This document shows positions 8,034-16,150 of a stretch of DNA of 64,000 nucleotides, piece by piece; positions within the stretch are counted from its first letter, which is position 1; the number at the start of each line of letters is the position of its first letter. The translations under genes were made by a program, and so were the position numbers. The stretch comes from Flavobacterium sinopsychrotolerans (lineage in GTDB: Bacteria > Bacteroidota > Bacteroidia > Flavobacteriales > Flavobacteriaceae). The stretch covers positions 171,028 through 235,027 of the forward strand of contig NZ_FODN01000006.1 of assembly GCF_900110375.1 (NCBI RefSeq), written 5' to 3'. The notes below the pieces were generated by a model. The model was not told where the DNA came from. It saw nothing but the letters and a program-made list of their open reading frames with translations, and searched no databases.

Positions 8034-9422
8034 CTATAAGTGGATTACCTCACCATACGCATCAGCAACAGCTTCCATAACCGCCTCACTCATGGTTGGG
8101 TGTGGGTGAATTGATTTTAGGATTTCATGTCCTGTAGTTTCCAGTTTACGCGCCACAACTGCCTCAGCAATCATATCGGTAACTCCGGCTCCAATCATGT
8201 GACATCCTAACCATTCGCCGTATTTAGCATCAAAGATTACTTTTACAAAACCATCCGGAGTTCCGGCAGCTTTCGCTTTTCCTGAAGCTGAGAACGGGAA
8301 TTTACCAATTTTCAATTCGTATCCTTTTTCTTTAGCTTGTTTTTCAGTCAAACCTACTGAAGCAATTTCTGGAGTCGCATACGTACAACCCGGAACGTTT
8401 CCGTAATCGATAGGTTCTACATGTAATCCTGCAATTTTCTCCACACAATTGATACCTTCCGCAGAAGCTACGTGCGCTAACGCTTGTCCTGGCGTAACAT
8501 CACCAATGGCGTAATAACCTGGAATGTTCGTTTGGTTGTATGCATTTACCAAAATTTTATCTTTGTCAGTAGCGATTCCTACTTCTTCTAATCCTATGTT
8601 TTCAATGTTGGTTTTGATTCCAACAGCCGAAAGTAAAATCTCCGCTTCCAAAACTTCTTCTCCTTTAGCCGTTTTCACAAATGCTTTAACACCTGCTCCA
8701 GTTGTATCAATTCTCTCAACAGATGAGTTTGTCATGATTTTGATCCCTGCTTTTTTCAAAGAACGCTCCATTTGTTTCGAAATGTCTTCGTCTTCAACAG
8801 GAACTACATTTGGCATAAATTCTACGATGGTAACTTCAGTTCCCATTGAGTTATAGAAATGTGCAAATTCAACTCCAATCGCTCCTGAACCAACAATAAT
8901 CATCGATTTTGGTTGTGTTGGTAATGTCATTGCTTGTCTGTAACCAATTACTTTTACACCATCTTGAGGTAAGTTTGGCAACTCACGAGAACGTGCTCCA
9001 GTAGCTACGATAATATGATCTGCACTGTATTCAGTAACTTTATTGTCTTTGTCAGTAACATCAACTTTCTTTCCTGGTTTTAGTTTTCCAAAACCATCAA
9101 TTACGTCGATTTTATTTTTTTTCATCAAGAATTGAACACCTTTGCTCATTCCGTCAGCTACTGAACGGCTGCGTTGTACAACAGCAGGAAAGTCTTTATC
9201 AAATGATGAAACCGTCAATCCGTAATCAGAAGCGTGTTTTAGATAATCAAAAACCTGAGCTGATTTTAATAATGCTTTTGTTGGGATACAACCCCAGTTC
9301 AAGCATACACCGCCTAAGTTTTCTTTTTCTATTACGGCTACTTTAAAGCCTAATTGTGATGCTCTAATAGCTGTAACATAACCACCTGGACCACTTCCTA
9401 AAACTATAATATCGTATTTCAT
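8034..9422 (-). CDS. lpdA: Dihydrolipoyl dehydrogenase (E3)
   Basis: A flavoprotein that reoxidises dihydrolipoamide in the pyruvate, 2-oxoglutarate and branched-chain dehydrogenase complexes and in glycine cleavage. The 462 residues match the family. There is an N-terminal FAD dinucleotide fold (VLGSGPGGYVTAIRASQLG) and the redox-active disulfide in GGVCLNWGCIPTKAL (Cys40, Cys45). The NAD-binding fold is IIVGSGAIGVEFAHFY and a second FAD contact is YAIGDV. The C-terminal dimer interface carries the catalytic His-Glu pair in HPHPTMSEAV. No E1 or E2 gene is nearby, so it probably serves several complexes. Confidence 0.96.
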   Translation of the reverse strand: MKYDIIVLGSGPGGYVTAIRASQLGFKVAVIEKENLGGVCLNWGCIPTKALLKSAQVFDYLKHASDYGLTVSSFDKDFPAVVQRSRSVADGMSKGVQFLMKKNKIDVIDGFGKLKPGKKVDVTDKDNKVTEYSADHIIVATGARSRELPNLPQDGVKVIGYRQAMTLPTQPKSMIIVGSGAIGVEFAHFYNSMGTEVTIVEFMPNVVPVEDEDISKQMERSLKKAGIKIMTNSSVERIDTTGAGVKAFVKTAKGEEVLEAEILLSAVGIKTNIENIGLEEVGIATDKDKILVNAYNQTNIPGYYAIGDVTPGQALAHVASAEGINCVEKIAGLHVEPIDYGNVPGCTYATPEIASVGLTEKQAKEKGYELKIGKFPFSASGKAKAAGTPDGFVKVIFDAKYGEWLGCHMIGAGVTDMIAEAVVARKLETTGHEILKSIHPHPTMSEAVMEAVADAYGEVIHL

Positions 9423-9635
9423 TTCAAAGTTTTTTATTTGTTTTTTGTTGATAAATGAATTCGTAAAAACTCATTTCTTTTATGTGTTTTTTTGTGTTTA
9501 ATTGATTGGGCGAATTTAAGGATTTATTCTGTTTTGAGAAAGTTTCAAAGTAATAAAGTGGCAAACTAACCAATTTTCAGAAATTTACGATCCTCAAACT
9601 CTTTAATAAATCTTTGTGTCCTTCTCGGTTAAAAA

Positions 9636-11390
9636 CTAATTCGCTACTGAAAACTGTGAATCGTACAAATTCTTGTAATACCCACTTTCGCGGTTGATTA
9701 ATTCCTGGTGTGTGCCTTGTTCTACAATCAGTCCTTTGTCCATTACCACAATTTTATCAGCATTGACAATCGTTGCCAAGCGGTGCGCAATCACAATAGA
9801 TGTTCTGCCTTTGGTAATAGTTTCCGTGGCGCGCTGAATCAATTCTTCAGAATACGTATCTATTGATGAAGTGGCTTCGTCCAAAATCAAAATACTTGGA
9901 TTACTCACATACGCTCTCAAGAAAGCAATCAATTGGCGTTGACCGGAAGAAAGCATAACGCCGCGTTCCTTAACATCAAAATCATAATTATCAGGTAAAC
10001 TCATGATGAATTCGTGTACGCCAATTTTTTTGGCTGCAGCCAAAACCTGTTCCCGACTAATTTCAGAATTATTCAAGGTAATGTTATTGAAAATAGTATC
10101 TGCAAAAAGGAATACATCCTGCAATACAACCGCAATTTGTTTGCGTAAAGAACCTAAAGTGTAATTCTCAATATTGTGATTGTCGATATAAATAGAACCG
10201 CTGTTAATTTCGTAAAAACGATTCAGCAAGTTAATAATCGTAGATTTTCCGGCACCGGTAGAGCCTACAATGGCAATGGTTTGACCGGCACTCACCTCTA
10301 AATCAATTCCTTTTATCACTTCTTCATCCGGAATATATCCAAAACGAACTTTTTTGAACTTGATATCTCCTTTAAAAATCGGAGCTTCGATAGTTCCGGT
10401 ATCCTGAATTTGATCTTCAGTATCTAAAATGTCAAAAACACGGTTTGCTGCAATCATTCCCAGCTGCATCTCGTTGAATTTATCCGCAATTTGACGCAAC
10501 GGATTGAATAACATTCCGATGAACATCGTGTACGAAAATAAATCTCCAAAAGTGGTAAAATTATCCCCGTTTAATATCTTGATTCCGCCATATAACACAA
10601 TAAAACCAAGCGTTAATGACGAAATAATATCGGCAATAGGGAAGAAGATGGAGTTGTAAAGAATGGTTTTTATCCACGCTTTTTTGTGCTTGTCGTTGAT
10701 ATTTTTGAATTTTTCGTACTCAATTTTTTCACGGTTAAAGAGTTGGACAATCTTCATTCCTGTTACCCGTTCCTGCACAAAGGAGTTCATATTTGCTATT
10801 TGGGTTCGCACTTCTTCGAAAGCGACTTGCATTTTCTTTTGGAAAATTCGGGTGAAGAAAACCAGAATTGGCATTGCCACAATCACAATCCAAGTCAAGG
10901 TCCAGTTCATGTAAAACATAAAAGCCAATACGACAACCATTTTCATTAAGTCACTAATAATCATGAATAATCCCTGACTGAAAATTCGGGCAATCGATTC
11001 AATATCCGAAACCGAACGCGTTACGAGTTGGCCCACAGGAACGTGATCAAAATATTTCATTCGGAAACTTAGAATATGTTGAAACAGTTTCGTCCGAATG
11101 TCTTTTACAATATCCTGACCGAGCCAGTTCGCCCAATAGACAAAGTAAAATTGCGAAAATACCTCCAGTAAAAGCACAATTCCCATCAAGATGACATACA
11201 TCAATAATCCCTGTTGATCTTGCGTTGCAATGTAACCATCCACGGTTTGCTTCAATAAATACGGACGCAATGCCGCAAAAATCGATAGCGAAATGGCGAA
11301 AATAATTACACCATTAAAACGCCATTGATAGGGTTTGGTGAATTTTAATATTCGTTTGAATAATCTGGTATCAAATGCTTTTGCTTTCAT
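9636..11390 (-). CDS. ABC exporter, fused membrane and ATPase domains
   Basis: The start is set at the ATG near 11390 (MKAKAFDTRLFKRILKF, about 584 residues). The frame runs back to a GTG at 11465, but those extra codons lie in the palindromic repeat 11398-11479 and give a Cys-rich peptide unlike the family. The type IV transmembrane domain (about 1-320) has six helices. The nucleotide-binding domain (about 350-584) shows Walker A GSTGAGKSTI, Q-loop VVLQDVFLF, signature LSSGQRQ, Walker B SILILDEATSS and the H-loop IVIAHRLAT. It resembles the MdlB/LmrA/BmrA multidrug or lipid exporters and should act as a dimer. Substrate unknown. Confidence 0.88.
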   Translation of the reverse strand: MKAKAFDTRLFKRILKFTKPYQWRFNGVIIFAISLSIFAALRPYLLKQTVDGYIATQDQQGLLMYVILMGIVLLLEVFSQFYFVYWANWLGQDIVKDIRTKLFQHILSFRMKYFDHVPVGQLVTRSVSDIESIARIFSQGLFMIISDLMKMVVVLAFMFYMNWTLTWIVIVAMPILVFFTRIFQKKMQVAFEEVRTQIANMNSFVQERVTGMKIVQLFNREKIEYEKFKNINDKHKKAWIKTILYNSIFFPIADIISSLTLGFIVLYGGIKILNGDNFTTFGDLFSYTMFIGMLFNPLRQIADKFNEMQLGMIAANRVFDILDTEDQIQDTGTIEAPIFKGDIKFKKVRFGYIPDEEVIKGIDLEVSAGQTIAIVGSTGAGKSTIINLLNRFYEINSGSIYIDNHNIENYTLGSLRKQIAVVLQDVFLFADTIFNNITLNNSEISREQVLAAAKKIGVHEFIMSLPDNYDFDVKERGVMLSSGQRQLIAFLRAYVSNPSILILDEATSSIDTYSEELIQRATETITKGRTSIVIAHRLATIVNADKIVVMDKGLIVEQGTHQELINRESGYYKNLYDSQFSVAN

Positions 11391-11397
11391 ATTTTTT

Positions 11398-11479
11398 GGA
11401 GCTGTTCCTGCTATTCGTTGCAATCTTTTATGTTTTTGGCAGCAAAAACATAAAAGGATTTTCACTGCTATCAGGGCTA
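11398..11479 (-). repeat. 82-bp palindromic intergenic repeat, copy A
   Basis: Read on the minus strand it starts TAGCCCTGATAGCAGTG and ends AGCAGGAACAGCTCC. The central hairpin arms are TTTTATGTTTTTG and CAAAAACATAAAA. It aligns end to end with 12348-12429: both are 82 bp, share TAGCCCTGAT, AAATCCTTTT, AAAGATTG and AGCTCC, and differ in the hairpin. Its first three bases are the stop codon of truA. Confidence 0.8.
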
Positions 11480-12217
11480 TTGCGTAATGTAATGGTATTC
11501 TATTTTGGTTAAATACAAACCATGCGCCGGAACCGAAAAACCAGCATTATCTCGGTTTTTACTTTCTATGATGGCAGTAAAATCAGCCAATGTAATCTTA
11601 TGTAATCCTATGTTTACTAATGTTCCCACAATTGCCCGTACCATATTTCGTAAAAAACGATTGGCCGAAATTGTAAAAATCAGGTTGCCATTTTCTTGCT
11701 TCCAATTGGCTTCAAAAATCGTGCAGTCAAATGTATTTACATCCGTATTTACTTTTGAAAAACACTGAAAATCAGTGTGATTGAACAATAGTTGTGCCGC
11801 TTCATTCATTAAATCGACATCCAATTTTTGATGGAAATACCAGCTTTGCTCTTGCGAAAAAACATCTTTGAATGAATTGATATGATATTCGTAGGTTCTT
11901 TTTGTGGCATCAAAACGAGTATGCGCTTCATCATGTACCGGAATAATGTCATAAATAACAATGTCTTTGGGCAAATAAGAGTTGAGTTTGTGTACTAAAC
12001 TTGGAGTGTCCAACGATTTGTCAAAATCAAAATGAGCATACATCTCTTTCGCATGAACTCCGGTATCTGTTCTTCCGGCTCCCATAAGATTGATGGTTGT
12101 ATTCAATAGCACAGAAAACGCTTTGTTCATTGTTTCCTGAACGGAAGCAGCATTGGGTTGGTATTGCCAGCCGTGATAATGGGTTCCGTTGTATGCTAAT
12201 TTGATAAAATATCTCAA
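11477..12217 (-). CDS. truA: tRNA pseudouridine(38-40) synthase TruA
   Basis: Isomerises uridines 38-40 in the tRNA anticodon arm. Start is TTG at 12217 (LRYFIKLAYNGTHYHGWQYQ), giving 246 residues, normal for TruA. Upstream codons are possible to 12274, but a TATCTTTG -7 box at 12237-12244 would lie inside such an extension. Key features are the N-terminal YNGTHYHGWQ, catalytic Asp51 in GAGRTDTGVHA, and the C-terminal FLRNMVRAIVGTLVNIG. The TAG stop is formed by the first bases of the palindromic repeat, so the natural C-terminus may have been altered by repeat insertion. The ABC exporter gene follows after the repeat. Confidence 0.92.
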   Translation of the reverse strand: MRYFIKLAYNGTHYHGWQYQPNAASVQETMNKAFSVLLNTTINLMGAGRTDTGVHAKEMYAHFDFDKSLDTPSLVHKLNSYLPKDIVIYDIIPVHDEAHTRFDATKRTYEYHINSFKDVFSQEQSWYFHQKLDVDLMNEAAQLLFNHTDFQCFSKVNTDVNTFDCTIFEANWKQENGNLIFTISANRFLRNMVRAIVGTLVNIGLHKITLADFTAIIESKNRDNAGFSVPAHGLYLTKIEYHYITQ

Positions 12218-12236
12218 GTGAATTTTTTTGAAGCCA

Positions 12237-12244
12237 CAAAGATA
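12237..12244 (-). promoter_or_regulatory. -7 box (TATCTTTG) for truA; decides the start
   Basis: A perfect TAnnTTTG on the minus strand about 20 bp upstream of the TTG codon at 12217. It predicts a very short leader and argues against earlier starts. Confidence 0.55.
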
Positions 12245-12347
12245 CTTATTAATTTTTTTGCCACGAAGTCGCATTGGTGCAAACTTTGCTAAGTTTCGAT
12301 TTCATTTTTTATTTGGAATTTGAATGTTTATTTTTACCACAAAATCC

Positions 12348-12429
12348 TAGCCCTGATTGTAACGGAAATCCTTTTTAATCGCCTTTTCGGCGGATAAAAA
12401 GATTGAAGTGGAAAGCGGGAAATAGCTCC
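12348..12429 (+). repeat. 82-bp palindromic intergenic repeat, copy B
   Basis: Starts TAGCCCTGATTGTAACGG and ends AGCGGGAAATAGCTCC. The central hairpin is TTTTTAATCGCC TTTT / CGGCGGATAAAAA, with an imperfect stem. It is the same length and has the same ends as the copy at 11398-11479, in opposite orientation. It occupies most of the gap between truA and the phosphoesterase gene. Confidence 0.8.
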
Positions 12430-12463
12430 AGATTGCCTCAAGCGTTGCAATGATAACATAAAT

Positions 12464-12961
12464 ATGAAAAAAATACTTCTGCTTTCCGATACGCACAGTC
12501 ACATTGATGATACGATTTTGAAATATGTCGTGCAGGCTGACGAGGTTTGGCATGCCGGAGATATTGGTGATTTGGCCGTGACTGATACTATAAAAAAGCT
12601 AAAACCGCTACGTTGCGTGTATGGGAATATCGACGATGCCAAGGCGCGAATGGAATTTCCATTGCACAATCGTTTTATGTGTGAAGGAGTGGATGTTTGG
12701 ATTACGCATATTGGCGGTTATCCTGGGAAATACAATCCCAATATTAAAGTGGAGATGGAATCGAATCCTCCAAAATTATTTATTTGTGGCCATTCGCATA
12801 TCCTGAAAGTTATTTTTGATAAAAAACATAATTTATTGCACATGAATCCAGGAGCCGCTGGAAAAAGTGGTTTTCACCAAGTACGTACCATGTTGCGATT
12901 TGTTATTGAAGGCGACAAAATCAAGGATATGGAAATTATTGAGATGGAAAAACGGGTGTAG
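12464..12961 (+). CDS. Metallophosphoesterase, YfcE/MJ0936 type
   Basis: A small calcineurin-like phosphodiesterase of 165 residues, full length for this group. All metal-binding motifs are visible: SDTHSH (about 8-13), AGDIGD (about 32-37), YGNIDD (about 54-59), THIGGYPG (about 82-89) and the C-terminal GHSH followed by NPGAAG. It is probably a cytoplasmic Mn2+-dependent phosphodiesterase; the physiological substrate is unknown. The start ATG at 12464 directly begins the conserved MKKILLLSDTHS. Its 3' end overlaps the end of the convergent histidine kinase gene by 26 bp. Confidence 0.92.
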   Translation: MKKILLLSDTHSHIDDTILKYVVQADEVWHAGDIGDLAVTDTIKKLKPLRCVYGNIDDAKARMEFPLHNRFMCEGVDVWITHIGGYPGKYNPNIKVEMESNPPKLFICGHSHILKVIFDKKHNLLHMNPGAAGKSGFHQVRTMLRFVIEGDKIKDMEIIEMEKRV

Positions 12962-14663
12962 TTATTTTTTTTTGATAGGTAATAGGCACTTCAATAGTAA
13001 CAGTTGTTCCTGAATTGAGCTTAGAATTTATTAGAATGGTTCCTTTTAGATTGTTTATTCGGGCTTTGATTTGGTTGATTCCGAAACCTTCCAGAATATA
13101 AAATTTATCGTTGTCAAATCCTTTACCGTTATCCTCGATTTTGATTTGGAGTGAATTATTGTTTTCTTGAATAGTCAAATTTGCCTGAGTGGCGCGGCTG
13201 TGTTTTATAATATTGTTTAATAATTCCATTATGATAAAATACATTTTCATCTCAAAATTTTCATTGTAACGTGTTTTTGTAGGCACCACAATATAGTAGT
13301 TAAATTGAATTACCGAGTTAGAGTTTTTTTCGCATAAATCTTCTAAGGCATAAAATAAACCAAATCGTGCTAAAAGGGTTGGCATCAGTTCATGAGATAA
13401 ATCCCTTATTTGATCGTGTGCTTCTTCTAATATGGCTTTGGTTTTTATGATTTCTTCTGCATTAGTGTGGTTTTTAGAGGTAAATGCATTGAGGTGCAAC
13501 CCTGCAGAGGATAATAAAGCACTGATGTTATCATGTAAAAACGAAGCGATTTTTTTTCGTTCTAATTCTTGTCCGTTGATAGAGGCGTTGATCGTATTTT
13601 GTTGCAGTTGACTTTGTATGTCTTTAATTTTATTTTTTTGTTTTAGCTGTGTATTTTGAGAATAGAGATAAAAAAGGATGGACAATACCAATAGGATTCC
13701 GAGTAATAATATAACAATTTTTTTGTTTCTGGATTGCTCTTGTATTAGTATAGATTCTTTTGTTTTGTAGTCATTTCCTATTTTGTCGATTTCTCTTTTA
13801 TACTCGTCAATTTGAAGATTTATTCCGACAACATTTGCTTTGTTGAGTTTTTCCTCGATATTTAATTCATCTGTAATTTTATTGTATAATTCAAGGTTTT
13901 TATACGCATTTTCATAGTCGTTTTTTTTTAATAAAAATTTAGAGAATTCATAATGCGAATAGGATAAATCAGATTTTTGATTTCCTTCGGTTCCTAGTTT
14001 TATCGCATTTTGGAAAAAAACGACCGCCTTTTCAGGGTTGTTTTTATAGCTGTGATACATCCCGTTGAGCATGTTGAGTGCAACAATAGTAGATTCGTCT
14101 CCGTGTTTTTTGTGGTATTTATTGATGAATTTTAAATGAGGAAACCCTTTTTCAAATTGGCCAATATCAAAATAGGCCCAAGTCAGGTTGAGATTGGTAA
14201 AAACAATTTGCATGGAATCCTTCGATTTTTCGCTGTATTCTAAAGACTTTTTATAATAAAAAATTCCTTTTTCGTATTGTTTTTTATCAAAGCAATAGAT
14301 GTTTCCTATATTGTTATTCAGCCAATTTTTTAACTCATCATTGTTGGTTTTATTAGCATATAAAAGTCCTTTTTTATAGTAAAAAAAAGCTTTGTCGAAC
14401 TCTGCTAATCCATCAAAATTAGCTCCAATCGTGTTGTATACGGATGCAATAAGATTATTGTCATTAATAGCGATGGCATACTTTAAAGCAAGTCTTGATT
14501 TTATTAAAGATTTTTCAAAATTTCCGGCATCCATATCTTTTAGTGCCTCATTTGATATTTGGGTAATCTCCTTTAGTGTGTTTTTTTTTTCTTTAGCAAA
14601 AGAGGGGATATTGAAAAAATGGATTAGAATTAGTATCAATATAAAAATTCGATGTGGAGCCAT
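12936..14663 (-). CDS. Sensor histidine kinase with periplasmic TPR repeats
   Basis: The protein has 575 residues. A signal peptide (about 1-23, ending SFA) and TPR-like helical repeats (about 35-265) with motifs such as FDKAFFYYKKGLLYA suggest a periplasmic protein-binding sensor. A coiled linker, one membrane helix (about 314-335) and a cytoplasmic kinase follow. The phosphoacceptor box is ERKKIASFLHDNISALL with His377, the HisKA_3/NarX type. The ATPase has the N box MELLNNIIKHS, G1 IEDNGKGFD and G2 EGFGINQIKARI. The response regulator gene lies 68 bp upstream on the same strand and is the likely partner. The signal is unknown. Confidence 0.92.
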   Translation of the reverse strand: MAPHRIFILILILIHFFNIPSFAKEKKNTLKEITQISNEALKDMDAGNFEKSLIKSRLALKYAIAINDNNLIASVYNTIGANFDGLAEFDKAFFYYKKGLLYANKTNNDELKNWLNNNIGNIYCFDKKQYEKGIFYYKKSLEYSEKSKDSMQIVFTNLNLTWAYFDIGQFEKGFPHLKFINKYHKKHGDESTIVALNMLNGMYHSYKNNPEKAVVFFQNAIKLGTEGNQKSDLSYSHYEFSKFLLKKNDYENAYKNLELYNKITDELNIEEKLNKANVVGINLQIDEYKREIDKIGNDYKTKESILIQEQSRNKKIVILLLGILLVLSILFYLYSQNTQLKQKNKIKDIQSQLQQNTINASINGQELERKKIASFLHDNISALLSSAGLHLNAFTSKNHTNAEEIIKTKAILEEAHDQIRDLSHELMPTLLARFGLFYALEDLCEKNSNSVIQFNYYIVVPTKTRYNENFEMKMYFIIMELLNNIIKHSRATQANLTIQENNNSLQIKIEDNGKGFDNDKFYILEGFGINQIKARINNLKGTILINSKLNSGTTVTIEVPITYQKKITTPVFPSQ

Positions 14664-14731
14664 AAATAATGTATCTCTATTTAAATGTATTGTTTTGAAA
14701 AGCTAAGCTACTTAAAGTCTGAATTATAGAT

Positions 14732-15394
14732 TTAGGATTTTACTAAATTATTTCTCAAGGCATATTTGACAAGACTAATCGAGTTTTTTGCATCTAATTT
14801 TTTCATTATATTTTTCCGATGCGTCTCAACCGTGTTGGTACTGATAAATAACCGATCACTGATTTCCTTACCACTATATTCCAATGAAATCAATGTGATG
14901 ATTTCTAATTCCCTTTCGGTTAAAATCGAATTTGGATTTGATTCTTGTCTGTTTAGTTTTGGATTATCTTTAGTGACTGTACTAAATATTTTTTCTCTGA
15001 CGGATTTACAAAAATATTCTTCTCCTCTGGAAACGGTTTGTATTGCTTCAACTATATTATCTCCAGCACATTTTTTTGTAAGATAGCCGCTTGCTCCAAG
15101 TTTCATGACTTCTTTTATTATTCTTAAGTCATCGTGACTGGATAAAATAATTACTTTACAAGGAAATCCTTTTTCTGAAAATTCCTTAATGACTTCAATA
15201 CCATCTTTTTCGGGCATGTTAATATCCAGAATAAGGATGTCAGATTTGTTATCGGTGACTTCATTAAAAATACTACTGCCATTGAGTGAAAACCCTACTA
15301 CTTCAAAGACAGGAATGGTGTGCAATAAAGTACGAATGCCATCAATAAGAATTTGATGGTCATCAGCGAGATGAATTCTAATTTTTTTTAACAT
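14732..15394 (-). CDS. NarL/LuxR-family response regulator
   Basis: The protein has 220 residues. The receiver domain (about 5-125) has the acidic pocket DDH at 11-13, phosphoacceptor Asp57 in DILILDINMP, the conserved Ser/Thr in VIILSSHDD and the Lys in YLTKKCAGD. The LuxR-type HTH (about 150-215) begins with LTERELEIITLI, and its recognition helix carries FISTNTVETHRKNIMKKL. Phosphorylation by the following kinase gene should switch DNA binding; targets are unknown. A TAAATTTG box lies just upstream, with a short predicted leader. It is the first gene of the regulator-kinase pair. Confidence 0.94.
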   Translation of the reverse strand: MLKKIRIHLADDHQILIDGIRTLLHTIPVFEVVGFSLNGSSIFNEVTDNKSDILILDINMPEKDGIEVIKEFSEKGFPCKVIILSSHDDLRIIKEVMKLGASGYLTKKCAGDNIVEAIQTVSRGEEYFCKSVREKIFSTVTKDNPKLNRQESNPNSILTERELEIITLISLEYSGKEISDRLFISTNTVETHRKNIMKKLDAKNSISLVKYALRNNLVKS

Positions 15395-15410
15395 ATCGTA
15401 ATTGTTATGT

Positions 15411-15418
15411 CAAATTTA
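15411..15418 (-). promoter_or_regulatory. Candidate -7 box (TAAATTTG) for the two-component operon
   Basis: Full TAnnTTTG match on the minus strand, 17-24 bp upstream of the regulator ATG. Confidence 0.45.
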
Positions 15419-15497
15419 TGAAAAATAAATAGGCAGGAGGCTCTTTTTATAAGATTTTTATTGTTTTTTTATGAAACGTATATTTTAGGATACAAAA

Positions 15498-15523
15498 AAA
15501 CCCGAATTGTTACATTCGGGTTT
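15498..15523 (-). terminator. Terminator of the DUF4293 gene
   Basis: A perfect 10-bp stem, AAACCCGAAT / ATTCGGGTTT, with a 6-base loop and an A-run at 15494-15500 giving the U-run on minus-strand RNA. Confidence 0.88.
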
Positions 15524-15554
15524 CCTTCGCACTAATAAACTAAAGTTTATAGGT

Positions 15555-15968
15555 TTACCTCAATCTGTCCACAGATTTTACAAGATCCTCATCCTTTTTG
15601 ATAGCCTTATTAGCCAAGACTAATAATACGATAGCAATTACAGGTAGAAACATCCCAATACCTTTCTCCGAAACAGCGGGTGTTTCTCCAGATAGATTTA
15701 GTGAACGATATACAAACAATCCTAATAAAATCAAATTTAATATGATATTCAATCTGCCAATAACAAATTGATTTTGTCTTTTTTTATAGGAAACAATACT
15801 CAGTAACGTCAGCGTAGTGCTCAATCCCAATAGTATCGTATACACTTGGCTTTGCATGAAATAATACGCTGTATCATCACTCATCGTCCATAACGGAATA
15901 AAAAATAGCAAGATGCCGGTAACTACAAAAGCAAGTAGTAAATAAATGGTTTGAATTCTTTGTATCAT
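15555..15968 (-). CDS. DUF4293 membrane protein
   Basis: The protein has 137 residues and four predicted membrane helices (about 8-26, 42-60, 71-88, 104-121). MIQRIQTIYLLLAF at the start and the terminal KDEDLVKSVDRLR are hallmarks of DUF4293, a family I know only from Bacteroidota, often encoded next to rho. No function is established. It is transcribed divergently from rho; a TATTTTTG box lies at 15986-15993 on its strand. Confidence 0.85.
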   Translation of the reverse strand: MIQRIQTIYLLLAFVVTGILLFFIPLWTMSDDTAYYFMQSQVYTILLGLSTTLTLLSIVSYKKRQNQFVIGRLNIILNLILLGLFVYRSLNLSGETPAVSEKGIGMFLPVIAIVLLVLANKAIKKDEDLVKSVDRLR

Positions 15969-15985
15969 TTGTTAAATATGTTTTA

Positions 15986-15993
15986 CAAAAATA
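15986..15993 (-). promoter_or_regulatory. Candidate -7 box (TATTTTTG) for the DUF4293 gene
   Basis: TAnnTTTG match on the minus strand, 18-25 bp upstream of the start, in the divergent gap with rho. Confidence 0.4.
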
Positions 15994-16150
15994 TATTTTC
16001 TTTTTTAAAAATACTATTGTCTGATTAAATTTTATTCGTATTATTGCATCATAATTCCGTAAGCACTTCATACTGCGGTTGATTCAATTTAAAGTTCACT
16101 ACCTATCTTTTACATTATTTCCAAAAATTAATTAAACTCATAGAACATTC

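Noticed and set aside
11391..11465. N-terminal extension of the ABC exporter
   Set aside because: These codons lie within the palindromic repeat and give a Cys-rich peptide foreign to the family; the start near 11390 fits the exporter length.
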